This document shows, one piece after another, positions 7,647 to 17,006 of a DNA stretch of 64,000 nucleotides. The position numbers and the translations under genes were made by a program. The notes under the pieces are model-generated. The model saw only the letters and a list, made by a program, of their open reading frames with translations. It was not told the origin of the DNA and searched no databases. The DNA is taken from the NCBI RefSeq assembly GCF_014207565.1, contig NZ_JACHGJ010000003.1:1-64000 (forward strand), written 5' to 3'. The DNA comes from Spirochaeta isovalerica. GTDB taxonomy: Bacteria; Spirochaetota; Spirochaetia; DSM-2461. Within the stretch, counting starts at the first letter, position 1; each line of letters opens with the position of its first letter.

Positions 7647-8120
7647 ATGATAAGTTTCAGAGATTTAAATACTCATGAGTTCCTGGAATATAAAAATTGT
7701 TTTATAGACGAATATAGTCAGGAATTGTCAGAAAACTACATGTACTCAAAAGATAAATCCCTGGTTATAGCGACACATGATTTTAAAACATCATTCGAAG
7801 ATAGTGATATTAATCAAAATAACCATCTTTATGGTATTGAAATTGATGAATCGGGAATTAAAGAACTGGTTGGATATATCTGGTATTCGATTGATGAAGA
7901 AAAGCATTGCGCATTTATAAATGATTTTTATATCTTCCCCCAAAACAGAAATCAAGGATTAGGATCCATGAGTTTACTTCATTTAGAATCAATATTAAGT
8001 AAAAGTGATATTTGGGAAATAAAACTGCGTGTGGCTTATACAAATAAAAGTGCGGCCAGGCTATATAAAAAAATAGGTTTTACAGAAACCGGAATTAATA
8101 TGAATAAAATTCTCAGATAG
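7647..8120 (+). CDS. GNAT family N-acetyltransferase
   Basis: A 157-residue acetyl-CoA-dependent acetyltransferase. The central strand ELVGYIWYSID is followed by AFINDFYIFPQNRNQGLGSM, the Q/RxxGxG acetyl-CoA phosphate loop of GNAT motif A. The ending has the LRVAYTNKSAARLYKKIGFTETG motif B, with the conserved Asn and Tyr. AAGGAA precedes the ATG at 7647. The gene is very AT-rich and stands at the edge of the accessory region. Substrate cannot be read from sequence; the ending resembles small-molecule rather than RimI-type peptide acetyltransferases. Confidence 0.85.
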   Translation: MISFRDLNTHEFLEYKNCFIDEYSQELSENYMYSKDKSLVIATHDFKTSFEDSDINQNNHLYGIEIDESGIKELVGYIWYSIDEEKHCAFINDFYIFPQNRNQGLGSMSLLHLESILSKSDIWEIKLRVAYTNKSAARLYKKIGFTETGINMNKILR

Positions 8121-8182
8121 TCGATATATTCACGTCAACTTCCGGGATCTTTTGATTATTTATATTGATTGAACGAATTCCT

Positions 8183-9115
8183 CTAAAGGGGAGATATACC
8201 TAAAGTCCATGAATAATCATCATCGTTATGGGAATCTATTTCAAGGATTGTATCAGCTCCGACTTTCCGTTCTGTGAATTCGGTGAAACCGAGCTTGTCT
8301 ACATTTATCTCGAACATCGGGGAATAGAGAGTTTCTGAATAGAAATAGCGGGGATAGGCTATATTGGAAAATCCGGTTATCTCGCAAGAGAAAACTCCCT
8401 CCGCATCCCCGGCGGTCCTGGTTCCATAGGCATCATATAATCCTGATAGACTGACTCGTGCGTTTGAATCAGATCTGTAGGTAAATGACCAGGAGATATG
8501 CAGTCTGAAGCCTTCATTATTGTAGGGGTAGTAGTAAACATTCTCTCTGTAAGTTCCTGTCCGGGTTTTTCCATCATGATTTCTTTCTTCGGTGGTTTCC
8601 AGTTTATAGGCCAATTCCCGGGACAATCTGTATTTCTGTCCGTCAGGTTTTATATATTCGATATAATTGTTTATATTGAGGGGATCCAAAGTAAACCCCG
8701 AATATCCCAGGTCCGATAACAGATTGGTATATTCCTGATCACCGGCAAATTTCATCGAATCGTGGTAACCGCTTTTAATGCCGGTAATAGAACAGTAAAT
8801 ATGATCTTCATCTGCTGTTGCGGAAATATCCATATAATACCGATCTGCAAAATCATATTTCTCTGAAGAAGTCTCATCATAAAACCGTTCCAGCAGAAGA
8901 GAGAATGTATAATCTCCCGTTTTGGTCAGGACAATATAGGTCAGTTCCTCTTTTTCTCCCGTATCCCGGATATCTCTGACAAACCAGTTAGCGCCTGTGG
9001 GAATTCCGGCGATATCCACTGTTTCGGTGATTCCGCCTCCTGTTGCAACATCACAGGATATGAGAAACAGCAGTAAAAACGGTATATATATTAAGGAATT
9101 AATTTTATATATCAT
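8183..9115 (-). CDS. hypothetical lipoprotein
   Basis: A 310-residue protein with a lipoprotein signal: a basic start, the hydrophobic stretch IYIPFLLLFL, and the lipobox LISC with Cys near residue 21. It should be lipid-anchored in the envelope. The mature part is rich in Tyr, Asp, Gly and Ser with alternating beta-strand-like segments, and I see no catalytic motif. I do not recognise the family. The gene is single and convergent with the acetyltransferase, and divergent from the gene at 9308. Confidence 0.75.
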   Translation of the reverse strand: MIYKINSLIYIPFLLLFLISCDVATGGGITETVDIAGIPTGANWFVRDIRDTGEKEELTYIVLTKTGDYTFSLLLERFYDETSSEKYDFADRYYMDISATADEDHIYCSITGIKSGYHDSMKFAGDQEYTNLLSDLGYSGFTLDPLNINNYIEYIKPDGQKYRLSRELAYKLETTEERNHDGKTRTGTYRENVYYYPYNNEGFRLHISWSFTYRSDSNARVSLSGLYDAYGTRTAGDAEGVFSCEITGFSNIAYPRYFYSETLYSPMFEINVDKLGFTEFTERKVGADTILEIDSHNDDDYSWTLGISPL

Positions 9116-9307
9116 ATTAGTAAACTAGCCATTGTAATTTCCTTCCGTCAAGTCAAAGAATTGATTATTTATATTTTAACTAAAAATATTCACTGAATTG
9201 GTTAACATTCGCTTGTAGTATAGAATTAAATTATATGATTTGACAGTTCAAGTCAGCCTGATATACTTCTATTGGTTCTGTGATATATTCAGGTAAAGGA
9301 GACAGTT

Positions 9308-9877
9308 CTGGATTCGGTCAGCCATTCTTTTAAAATCTCTTTTCTCATTTTCTGCGGTTTTTTTGTTGTCCTGTTCCTTTTCTTTCTGGCGGTCACTCCT
9401 TTGATTCCCCGGTATATACATGTTTTTGACAGGCAGGTAAAAGTGCCGCACAGGCTCTTTGATATCGATGATTACCTGGCGGAAGACGGGCGGGGCAGGG
9501 GAGAATTTACACTCACTACCCATAGGGAATGGGCTAGGTACAAAACGATCCGCGGAATGAGGGGATGGATGAGAGTGCATGTCAAACTGGAGAGAATATC
9601 CGATTTATCCATCAAAAATCCCGAGAGGACTATATCGGACGGAATCGGTGACAGAAATGATATGGCGCTGCTTCTGGTGAATATGATTTACGTCATATCC
9701 GGACAGAAAGTCGATCTTGTCCGTATAGAGGACGATAATCCCAAGTCGGATTTTCCCATGTATTATCTCTATTATCACGATATCATTTATGAGGTGTTCA
9801 ACGACAGATCATATCGGAACAGGGCGATTATCGAGCACATACCCTTTGACAGCCTGTTCGGCAAGGCTGAAAATTAA
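9308..9877 (+). CDS. hypothetical membrane-anchored protein, probable CTG start
   Basis: The open frame reaches well upstream of the TTG at 9401 that a standard caller would choose. The coding frame includes an uncharged membrane helix (FLIFCGFFVVLFLFFLAV) encoded upstream of 9401. The only well-placed ribosome binding site, AAAGGAG at 9295-9301, is six bases before CTG 9308; no ATG, GTG or TTG lies between them in frame. That gives about 189 residues: a signal anchor, then a soluble domain. The segment GIGDRNDMALLLVNMIYVISG resembles the active-site helix of transglutaminase-like domains (GDCxDxAxLL) with the Cys replaced by Arg. The next gene follows after 14 bases. Confidence 0.65.
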   Translation: MDSVSHSFKISFLIFCGFFVVLFLFFLAVTPLIPRYIHVFDRQVKVPHRLFDIDDYLAEDGRGRGEFTLTTHREWARYKTIRGMRGWMRVHVKLERISDLSIKNPERTISDGIGDRNDMALLLVNMIYVISGQKVDLVRIEDDNPKSDFPMYYLYYHDIIYEVFNDRSYRNRAIIEHIPFDSLFGKAEN

Positions 9878-9891
9878 GTAAGGAAAATATT

Positions 9892-10371
9892 ATGAAGAAG
9901 ATTGTATTAGCTGCTTTTTTGATAGTGTCAATGAATGTGATACTTGCTTCCCAGGATAAGATGACCGCTTCCTACGGGAATATAAAGATTGATATTCCTT
10001 TGGGTTGGATGGTTCAGTATACCCAGTCTCCCAGTGTCTTTTTTATCTTTTCGCCCCTGGAGCCCAATGATACTTTTCAGGAAAATGCCAATCTGGTCAT
10101 TGAAGCTCTGCCCTATAAAATTTCTCTGTCCGATTATATATCTCTCAGTCAGGAAGGCCTGAAAAGCGTTTACGGGAAGTTTGAAATGCTGGAAACCGCT
10201 GAAAATTACCATATAATCCGGGGGTATATCGGTTCCACTCAGGTTCAGCAGCTGCAGATTTTCTACGTAACGGATAATAATGCCTATATCCTGACCTTTT
10301 CATCAAACCCCGATAATTTTGCCAGATTCAGGGATCAGTTTTTCACACTGGCCGGCACATTCAGATATTAG
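9892..10371 (+). CDS. exported DUF1795/PsbP-like protein
   Basis: A 159-residue exported protein. The signal peptide (KKIVLAAFLIVSMNVILAS) is followed by a single domain with the pattern SYGNIKIDIPLGWMV, ENANLVIEALP, SLSDYISLSQEGLKSVYG, and the late NAYILTFSSNPDNFARF. This matches the DcrB/PsbP-like (DUF1795) fold of small periplasmic proteins of unknown function. It follows the CTG-start gene by 14 bases, so the two are probably cotranscribed. Its last 11 bases overlap the end of the convergent Crp/Fnr gene. Confidence 0.7.
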   Translation: MKKIVLAAFLIVSMNVILASQDKMTASYGNIKIDIPLGWMVQYTQSPSVFFIFSPLEPNDTFQENANLVIEALPYKISLSDYISLSQEGLKSVYGKFEMLETAENYHIIRGYIGSTQVQQLQIFYVTDNNAYILTFSSNPDNFARFRDQFFTLAGTFRY

Positions 10372-11050
10372 AGGTTAAAATCTGCCTTAAAGCTTCTTTT
10401 TCCAGAATCCGGACTGTTTTCCCTTTAAGCTCCACCAGGCCTTCATCCGACAGTTCCGAGCAGGTTCTCGAAAGTGACGGGCGGGCTACGCCGAACAGTT
10501 CAGCCAGTTTCTCCCTGGAATAGGGGAGCGAGACTGTATCGCTCTTCTGTTTTGCCGAGAGGCTCAATATGTATCCGGTGAATTTTTCTCTTAATGATTT
10601 GAATTTGAACAGACGGATTTTTTCTGCCAGAAAGGCCACTTTGTTGCCTGAATCACTGAAGTAATTGAGTAGAAATTCTCTGCTCTTTTGCGCCAGGGAC
10701 AGAACATCCTCTCTAGGGATGGAGATGAGGCGTATCGGTTTCTGCGATATAAGTGTTACCGGGAGAGTGTTGTCATCGGCAAACAGGATTCCCGAAGCCA
10801 TGGCATCGGGGGCTTTCAGGTTTTCTATTTTGATTGTCCGCCCTGTATAATCCTGTATCTCTGCCGATACTTCGCCTTCCAGCAAGATCCTGAGGGAATC
10901 ATAAAGATCTCCCCGGATCATAATCATCTCGCCTTTGCTGAAAGTCAGAATATGATAAGTTATTGATTCCATCAGTGTCCGGATCTCTTCCACTTCGATG
11001 CCTTTGAAGAGAGGACTGGACGCCAGTATGGCGATATCCCTGTTTTCCAT
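10361..11050 (-). CDS. Crp/Fnr family transcriptional regulator (probable hcp regulator)
   Basis: A 229-residue regulator with an N-terminal cyclic-nucleotide-binding beta barrel (residues about 10-120), a dimerisation helix, and a C-terminal winged helix. The recognition region is YSREKLAELFGVARPSLSR followed by ELSDEGLVELKGKTVRI. No N-terminal Cys cluster is present, so it is not an oxygen-sensing Fnr; it fits the HcpR/Dnr-like group that responds to nitrosative stress. It is divergent from hydroxylamine reductase, with a perfect palindrome at 11076-11094 between them. Autoregulation and control of hcp are inferred. Confidence 0.85.
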   Translation of the reverse strand: MENRDIAILASSPLFKGIEVEEIRTLMESITYHILTFSKGEMIMIRGDLYDSLRILLEGEVSAEIQDYTGRTIKIENLKAPDAMASGILFADDNTLPVTLISQKPIRLISIPREDVLSLAQKSREFLLNYFSDSGNKVAFLAEKIRLFKFKSLREKFTGYILSLSAKQKSDTVSLPYSREKLAELFGVARPSLSRTCSELSDEGLVELKGKTVRILEKEALRQILTSNI

Positions 11051-11075
11051 CTCTTAAAAATATCATAAAAATGTT

Positions 11076-11094
11076 TAACATGTAACACATGTTA
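11076..11094. promoter_or_regulatory. 19-bp palindrome, candidate Crp/Fnr-type operator
   Basis: TAACATGT-AAC-ACATGTTA is a perfect inverted repeat with 8-bp arms. It sits 25 bp before the start of the Crp/Fnr regulator and 93 bp before hcp, where a shared operator for a divergent pair is expected. Binding by the adjacent regulator is inferred from position only. Confidence 0.6.
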
Positions 11095-11187
11095 CGGAAT
11101 GGATAAAAAAAGACTGATAATCTCACTCCTGTAAGCAGAAGCAACCGGCTTTGAACCGGCTTGTGCAATTCAAGGAGAGTAAAAAGA

Positions 11188-12819
11188 ATGAGTATGTTTT
11201 GTTTTCAGTGTCAGGAAGCAGCCGGGAACAAGGGCTGTACAAAAATCGGAATGTGCGGGAAACCGGAAGAAACTTCAAACCTTCAGGACCTTCTGGTATA
11301 CACGGTTAAGGGAATTTCCATTTATGCCAATGAACTGGCGAAAAAAGGTGAAATAGAGAATTCTGTCGGGCAGTACGTTATCCGCGCCCTTTTCGCGACA
11401 ATCACCAATGCCAATTTTGATGATGACAGAATCGAGGCCCTTATCACAGAAGGGCTGGTCCTGCGGGACCGTCTGGCGGAGAAAGCCGGTTATTCTGGGA
11501 ATAGGCATGATGCTGCCACCTGGACGGTCAGCAATCCTGCCGGTTATCATATTAAAGCGACAGCCATCGGAATTCTTTCCACGGAAAACGAAGACGTCCG
11601 TTCGCTGAGAGAACTTCTCACTTACGGCGTTAAGGGAATGGCCGCTTATGCCGAACACGCCGATGTTCTGGGTTTTGAAGACCCCTCTATCTATAATTTC
11701 ATTTACGAAGCCATGGCTTCAACGACAATGGATCTTTCAGTTGATGAAATGGTCGCCATAGTTATGAAGTGCGGCGAAACAGCTGTTACGACGATGGCTC
11801 TTCTCGATAAGGCCAATACAGAGACTTACGGCAATCCTGAAATTACAGAGGTGAACATCGGCGTAGGAACCAATCCGGGAATTCTTATCTCCGGCCACGA
11901 TCTGAAAGATATGGAAGAGCTTCTGAAGCAGACAGAAGGCACGGGTGTCGACGTTTATACCCATAGCGAAATGCTTCCGGCCAATTATTATCCGGCTTTT
12001 AAAAAGTATGATCATTTTGTGGGTAACTACGGGAATGCCTGGTGGAAACAGGATAAAGAGTTCGCCTCATTCAACGGACCCATTATAATGACTACCAACT
12101 GTATCGTTCCTGTGAAGGATGAATACAGGGACAGAATTTTTACGACAGGTTCTTCCGGTTACCCCGGAGTTAAACATATCGGAGACCGTGCGGCAGGCGG
12201 AGCCAAGGATTTCTCCGAAGTCATTAAACTGGCTAAGTCCTGCGAACCGCCTGTTGAAATAGAGAAGGGGTCAATTATCGGCGGGTTCGCCCACAATCAG
12301 GTTATGGCTCTGGCCGATAAGGTTGTTGACGCTGTCAAAACAGGTGCAATTAAGAAGTTTGTGGTTATGGCCGGTTGTGATGGACGGCAGAATGCCAGAA
12401 GCTACTTCACCGATGTGGCTCAGGAGCTGCCGAACGATACGGTTATCCTCACTGTGGGCTGTGCGAAATACAGGTATAACAAACTGAATCTGGGAGACAT
12501 CGGAGGAATTCCGAGGGTTCTCGATGCGGGGCAGTGTAACGACTCCTATTCCCTGGCGGTCATCGCCCTGAAGCTGAAAGAGGTTTTCGGCCTGGAAGAT
12601 ATCAATGAGCTTCCAATCGCATTCGATATCGGGTGGTATGAACAGAAAGCTGTTACGGTTCTGCTGGCTCTCCTTCACCTGGGAGTCAAGGGAATCAGAC
12701 TGGGACCGACTCTCCCGGCATTCCTTTCTCCTGCTGTGGCCAAAGTCCTTGTGGAGAACTTTGATATAAAAGCAGTGGGATCCGTAGCGGACGACATTGC
12801 CGATATGATGGCTGTATAA
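11188..12819 (+). CDS. hcp: hydroxylamine reductase (hybrid-cluster protein)
   Basis: A 543-residue cytoplasmic hybrid-cluster protein that reduces hydroxylamine and, in studied bacteria, nitric oxide or protein S-nitrosothiols. The N-terminal cluster motif has C-x2-C-x8-C-x5-C spacing, typical of the short class found in anaerobes. Hybrid-cluster ligands are visible in order: [34 protein letters not shown] and the late GWYEQKAV. The start is at ATG 11188 with AAGGAG ten bases upstream; ATG 11194 is also possible. A candidate operator lies in the divergent promoter region and a strong terminator follows. Confidence 0.97.
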   Translation: MSMFCFQCQEAAGNKGCTKIGMCGKPEETSNLQDLLVYTVKGISIYANELAKKGEIENSVGQYVIRALFATITNANFDDDRIEALITEGLVLRDRLAEKAGYSGNRHDAATWTVSNPAGYHIKATAIGILSTENEDVRSLRELLTYGVKGMAAYAEHADVLGFEDPSIYNFIYEAMASTTMDLSVDEMVAIVMKCGETAVTTMALLDKANTETYGNPEITEVNIGVGTNPGILISGHDLKDMEELLKQTEGTGVDVYTHSEMLPANYYPAFKKYDHFVGNYGNAWWKQDKEFASFNGPIIMTTNCIVPVKDEYRDRIFTTGSSGYPGVKHIGDRAAGGAKDFSEVIKLAKSCEPPVEIEKGSIIGGFAHNQVMALADKVVDAVKTGAIKKFVVMAGCDGRQNARSYFTDVAQELPNDTVILTVGCAKYRYNKLNLGDIGGIPRVLDAGQCNDSYSLAVIALKLKEVFGLEDINELPIAFDIGWYEQKAVTVLLALLHLGVKGIRLGPTLPAFLSPAVAKVLVENFDIKAVGSVADDIADMMAV

Positions 12820-12840
12820 GCCTTATTAAAGGAAACAGAG

Positions 12841-12871
12841 ATGCGGGGCTTGAAGTCAGCCCCGCATTTTT
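12841..12871 (+). terminator. rho-independent terminator of hcp
   Basis: A perfect 10-bp stem ATGCGGGGCT/AGCCCCGCAT with a 7-base loop is followed by TTTT. It lies 21 bases after the hcp stop. Confidence 0.9.
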
Positions 12872-12936
12872 CCCGGATCTTCCAACTGATGTTGATGTAT
12901 GTGAAAACTACGATGTTTTATTGAAAGCTCTTGTGG

Positions 12937-13128
12937 TTAAACTGCGGTGACTGGTTGAACCGTTTTCCGGTATGCAATGGCGTAGGGTTGAAAATCTGCC
13001 GTTGAAAACACTTCTTCACAATAGAGACACACCAGTTTCTCCGATTTGTCTGACAGGTTGTACTTGTGAAATTCCCCGCAATGGGGACACTGAAGGTAAC
13101 TCATCATTATCTTTTCCGTATTAACCAT
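12937..13128 (-). CDS. small zinc-ribbon protein
   Basis: A 63-residue protein with two CxxC knuckles, CPHC near residue 14 and CLYC near residue 34, separated by a hydrophilic stretch. This is the pattern of a single zinc ribbon. AGGAGA precedes the ATG, so the start is well supported. No enzymatic domain is present, and the function cannot be assigned. It is convergent with hcp and divergent from the chemoreceptor gene. Confidence 0.7.
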   Translation of the reverse strand: MVNTEKIMMSYLQCPHCGEFHKYNLSDKSEKLVCLYCEEVFSTADFQPYAIAYRKTVQPVTAV

Positions 13129-13318
13129 ATTCTCCTGCCTTTCCCTTTAGAAGTACATCAAAGGGATATATCATAAAAATACAGTGTTCTTTTATGAAAT
13201 GATATAGGAAAAATTCCTATTTTTCAGGTCGTTTTTCCATTCGCAGGTGTGATATCCTCTTATGAATTTGTGAAAGTCAGCCAAAGTACGCCTATAATAT
13301 ATAGAGAAGGAGATCCCC

Positions 13319-15409
13319 ATGAGCAAAATGGAAAAAAGAGGTTTCGATCTCAGAAGAAAAATGATACTGATGGTTATATCAGGGATTCTGATGATCAGCA
13401 TCATTTCCGTCAGCATGACTCTTATCCTGATCAGAACCGTGGACAGTTACAGCTTTTTTCTCAATACCATTTCGGGGAAAACCTACAATCTCAATCAGAT
13501 CAATTTGAAGCTGAATGTCTCTCAGAATAAAATAAGAGCCTTTCTGATGGAGCTGGATCAGAACGAGTTTTATCTGGTTCGTGATCAGATACGCGCCATG
13601 GAGGATCTGGTTGAAGAAATCTCTGTTTTTGATCAGCAAATATACGGTTATCTCGATGACAGGGAATTCCTTGATTCAACAGCCGAAGTCCGGTCCGGTC
13701 TGCTTGAGCAGATCGGCGAACTGAAGACCGCCGCGGAAAAAGTTTTTCAACTTCAATCGGAGAGAGGTCTGGCAGAAAACAGCGGTATGAGAGGGCAACT
13801 GAACCGCATTACCGCAGCTCTCAACGTGGAAATGAATAAAAGTCAATCTTTCCAGGTTCTGGAGGCATTTGAAAAAACACGGGTTCTCGAACTGAATTAT
13901 CTCCTCAGAGGCAATACTGATTTTATCGCGCCTTTCAGAGAGCAGCTGACAGAATTAAAGAATATGCTTCCCGCCGATACCGAGACGGCTGTTTTGCTCA
14001 ACAGATATTCTATCGCTTTCCTGGATTTAACCGAGTCGGAGGCTGCCATCGTCAAGGCCATTGCGGATTTGGCTTCTGTCAATACAAAACTCGATTCTAC
14101 CCTCAATGATGAAATTGAGAGAATGGATAACTTTCTGGTCGAACAGAAAACTCTTTTATCGGCATCCAATACAAGAAATGTGGTCAATATTCTGATTACG
14201 GCAATAGCTGTCGTGCTGCTTGAACTGATTATCGCCGTTATCATATTGAGATCTATTTCCGTCCCCATGAAATTTATCATGGATGAGACCGCCCGTCTTG
14301 AAACAGGTGATCTGCGGGCTGATATCGATTACAGAAAAAAAGATGAGATGGGTCGTGTTTCCCGTTCTATCAATGGAGCTATCGGGGCTTTCCGGCAGCT
14401 CATTTCGAGGGCGCAGAATGTATCGGAACAGAGCGTAGACCTGACATCATCCATCGTTGCCACCGCATCGGAAACAGCCGCTGCCACTACGGAAATAAAT
14501 GCCAACATCAACTCCATCAATAAGAAAACCAATATGCTCCTGGAGCAGGTGGATAATTCCAGTAAGGCTACAGCGGATATTTTCCAAGTGATAAACCGGT
14601 TCAAAGAGTCTGTTCACACCCAGACAGCTTCCGTCGAGGAAGCCACGACCGCTATTGAGCAGATGATTTCAACAATACAGAGTGTCGCTCAGATCGCCCA
14701 GGAAAGAGGAAAGGCGGCGGAGAATCTCAACAAGGTTACGGAAAATGGCGAAAGCCAGATAAACAACACTAACCGGATGATCGGAGAAGTGGCCCAAATT
14801 GCTGAGGATATACAAAATATCACCAAAATTATCAATGGAATCGCTTCCCAGACTAATCTTCTGGCTATGAATGCCGCCATAGAAGCCGCCCATGCGGGCG
14901 ATGTCGGGCGGGGATTTGCTGTTGTCGCCGATGAGATCAGAAAACTGGCGGAGTCTTCATCGGTTAACGCCAAACAGATCAATACCCTTCTCAAGGAAGC
15001 GGGAATGAGAATCGGTTCGGCGTCGGAAGCTTCAAGCGAAAGCATCAGTTCTTTTCAGGACGTTAAATCAGAAGTGGATGTTTTCCTCCATTCACTCTCG
15101 GAAATCGCCGCGTCCATGTCAGAAATGTCAATCGGATCTCAGGAAATCCTGAAATCGACAGCCCATCTTTCCCAATCGATGACGGACATTTCCGATGAGA
15201 CGGAGGAGATCGTCTCCGATGTCAACAATATCAGCGGATCGATGGAATCGGTGAACCGCCTGACCAATGAAACTACGAACGGCATATCTGAAATTCAGCT
15301 GGCCATAGAGGAAATCGATAAATCCATTGTTGATCTCAATGACAAATGTGTGGAAAATGAAGAGCTGATGAGTAAAATGAACAGCAATCTGAAGGAATTT
15401 CAGATCTGA
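13319..15409 (+). CDS. methyl-accepting chemotaxis protein
   Basis: A 696-residue chemoreceptor. TM1 is at about residues 14-38 and TM2 at about 287-311, enclosing a mostly helical periplasmic sensor of some 245 residues. A HAMP linker follows, then a long signalling coiled coil. The invariant hairpin tip is at about 507-545 ([18 protein letters not shown], then [18 protein letters not shown]). GAAGGAGATCCCC precedes the ATG, so the start is firm. The ligand is unknown; the helical sensor resembles four-helix-bundle types. Its stop overlaps the inferred CTG start of the WYL regulator. Confidence 0.95.
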   Translation: MSKMEKRGFDLRRKMILMVISGILMISIISVSMTLILIRTVDSYSFFLNTISGKTYNLNQINLKLNVSQNKIRAFLMELDQNEFYLVRDQIRAMEDLVEEISVFDQQIYGYLDDREFLDSTAEVRSGLLEQIGELKTAAEKVFQLQSERGLAENSGMRGQLNRITAALNVEMNKSQSFQVLEAFEKTRVLELNYLLRGNTDFIAPFREQLTELKNMLPADTETAVLLNRYSIAFLDLTESEAAIVKAIADLASVNTKLDSTLNDEIERMDNFLVEQKTLLSASNTRNVVNILITAIAVVLLELIIAVIILRSISVPMKFIMDETARLETGDLRADIDYRKKDEMGRVSRSINGAIGAFRQLISRAQNVSEQSVDLTSSIVATASETAAATTEINANINSINKKTNMLLEQVDNSSKATADIFQVINRFKESVHTQTASVEEATTAIEQMISTIQSVAQIAQERGKAAENLNKVTENGESQINNTNRMIGEVAQIAEDIQNITKIINGIASQTNLLAMNAAIEAAHAGDVGRGFAVVADEIRKLAESSSVNAKQINTLLKEAGMRIGSASEASSESISSFQDVKSEVDVFLHSLSEIAASMSEMSIGSQEILKSTAHLSQSMTDISDETEEIVSDVNNISGSMESVNRLTNETTNGISEIQLAIEEIDKSIVDLNDKCVENEELMSKMNSNLKEFQI

Positions 15410-16338
15410 AAATAGACAGGCTCCTCTCAATTATCGTCTATCTGCTCAATCGCGATCTGGTCAGTGCCAGAGTTCTCGCCGAGCGGTTCGGCGTAACAAC
15501 CAGAACAATTCAACGCGATATGGAAGCCATTGAGCTCTCCGGAATTCCCATTGTAACGATTCAGGGTCCCAACGGCGGATACGGGATTATGGAAAACTTT
15601 AAAATCCACAATCAGCTCGTGTCCGTTGAAGACTTCTATTACATCATCACGGCTCTTAAAAGTGTTTCGGAAACACTGGCGGACGATAAAATCGACAATA
15701 CCCTGGAGAAGATGAAAACGCTCATACCATCGCGTCAGACGGAATTTCTGTCCGAGAGGAATGAGAAGCTGTCAATCGACTTCACTATGCTCGGAGGGGA
15801 TCCGAGACATCAGGAATCCTTTAAAGTCGTGAAAGAGGCAGTCGATTCGGAGAGGCTGCTCCGTTTTACCTACACCAATAATAAACTGGAATCGATCAGG
15901 CGGACTGTCGAGCCTCTGACCATAGCTTTCAAATGGCGGGCCTGGTATCTTTTCGCCTGGTGCTGCGAAAAGGGGGACTTCCGGACATTCCGGATTTCCC
16001 GGATGCGCGACCCGGAAATCCTTCCGACGCGTTTCAAACGCAAAGATATTTCTTTCGAAGAGTATCTTTCGAAGCAGGAAAAGAACAAATCCACTCCCAC
16101 GACGGAGCTGACATTGCGCTTCGATGCTCCCATGCGGGCCATTGTTGAGGAATTTCACTGCCCCGACGATTGCAGCGAAGGACCGGAAGGAAGCCTCATC
16201 GTTAAAGCTTCCATGCCGGAAGACGGTTGGATGTATGGATTTCTATTGTCCTATGGAGAGTTCGTCACAGTTATCGATCCGCCCCATGTCAGAGAGAATC
16301 TGAAGCGGTCCGCTGAGAAAATCGCAAAAAAATACTGA
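15406..16338 (+). CDS. WYL-domain transcriptional regulator, probable CTG start
   Basis: A DeoR/YafY-type regulator with an N-terminal helix-turn-helix and a WYL ligand-sensing domain ([16 protein letters not shown] and preceding strands). Callers would start at ATG 15520, but that cuts the helix-turn-helix. The in-frame sequence upstream encodes [16 protein letters not shown] and [19 protein letters not shown], the exact canonical N-terminus of this family. The only start codon before it is CTG at 15406, overlapping the chemoreceptor stop as CTGA, with GAAGGA ten bases upstream. That gives 310 residues, the normal length. Translation is probably coupled to the chemoreceptor gene. Confidence 0.85.
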   Translation: MKIDRLLSIIVYLLNRDLVSARVLAERFGVTTRTIQRDMEAIELSGIPIVTIQGPNGGYGIMENFKIHNQLVSVEDFYYIITALKSVSETLADDKIDNTLEKMKTLIPSRQTEFLSERNEKLSIDFTMLGGDPRHQESFKVVKEAVDSERLLRFTYTNNKLESIRRTVEPLTIAFKWRAWYLFAWCCEKGDFRTFRISRMRDPEILPTRFKRKDISFEEYLSKQEKNKSTPTTELTLRFDAPMRAIVEEFHCPDDCSEGPEGSLIVKASMPEDGWMYGFLLSYGEFVTVIDPPHVRENLKRSAEKIAKKY

Positions 16339-16459
16339 AAATAAATATATCTGCGACATAGGGGTGTCGTATATGCCGTTCCATAATGAGATCAACAAAA
16401 CAAGCCGGGCCGGACAGGGACTTCCCAGACCGGCGGAACGGCAAATAGAGGAGATCACT

Positions 16460-16906
16460 ATGGAAATTAAAAATGTGGAAAGACAGCAGACTCTTATGAT
16501 CAGAATGACAGCCCCCGCGGCAAAACTGCCGGAGATTATGGGTGAAGTCTACGGAGAGCTGGGCGCTTATATGGGGCGGAAGGGCATTGCTTTTGCCGGA
16601 GCCCCTTATGCGATGTACTACAATATGGATATGGAGGCTCTTGATGTGGAGATGGGTTTTCCCATCGTCTCTGAGGATGAGGGGGAGGGGCGGATTAAAA
16701 CCGGAGAAATCCCCGCCGGGAAAGTGGCGGCCACTGTCCATGTCGGTCCTTATGCGAAGCTCGAGGATTCCTACAACAGCCTGATGAGCTATGTCAAGGA
16801 GAAAGGTCTGGACGTGACGGAGTGGATGTATGAGTACTATCTCAATTCTCCCATGGAAGTGAAGGAAGAGGAATTGCAGACTGAAATTTGCTATCCGATT
16901 AAATAA
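16460..16906 (+). CDS. GyrI-like effector-binding protein
   Basis: A 148-residue stand-alone GyrI-like (SOUL/BmrR C-terminal type) small-molecule-binding domain: an opening KNVERQQTLMIRM strand, then LPEIMGEVYGELGAYM, YNMDMEALDVEMGFPI, KVAATVHVGPYAKLEDSY, and the closing EIC-YPIK. The start is ATG 16460 with AGAGGAG upstream; a longer frame from 16364 has no ribosome binding site. Such proteins bind hydrophobic cations or act as cyclopropanoid hydrolases. It follows the WYL regulator by about 120 bp. A second, different GyrI-like protein is encoded at 22041. Confidence 0.85.
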   Translation: MEIKNVERQQTLMIRMTAPAAKLPEIMGEVYGELGAYMGRKGIAFAGAPYAMYYNMDMEALDVEMGFPIVSEDEGEGRIKTGEIPAGKVAATVHVGPYAKLEDSYNSLMSYVKEKGLDVTEWMYEYYLNSPMEVKEEELQTEICYPIK

Positions 16907-16915
16907 AGCCATCAA

Positions 16916-16944
16916 GGGGGGCGGCTGAACCGCTCCCTTTTTTC
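16916..16944 (+). terminator. rho-independent terminator
   Basis: An 8-bp stem GGGGGCGG/CCGCTCCC (one G-T wobble) with a 5-base loop is followed by a run of six T. It lies just after the GyrI-like gene. Confidence 0.75.
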
Positions 16945-17006
16945 TCTTTCTCCTGTTCACGTCGGCTGGTAATGTTCATAATGGAAGGGAAGGAGACATC
17001 TATTTA

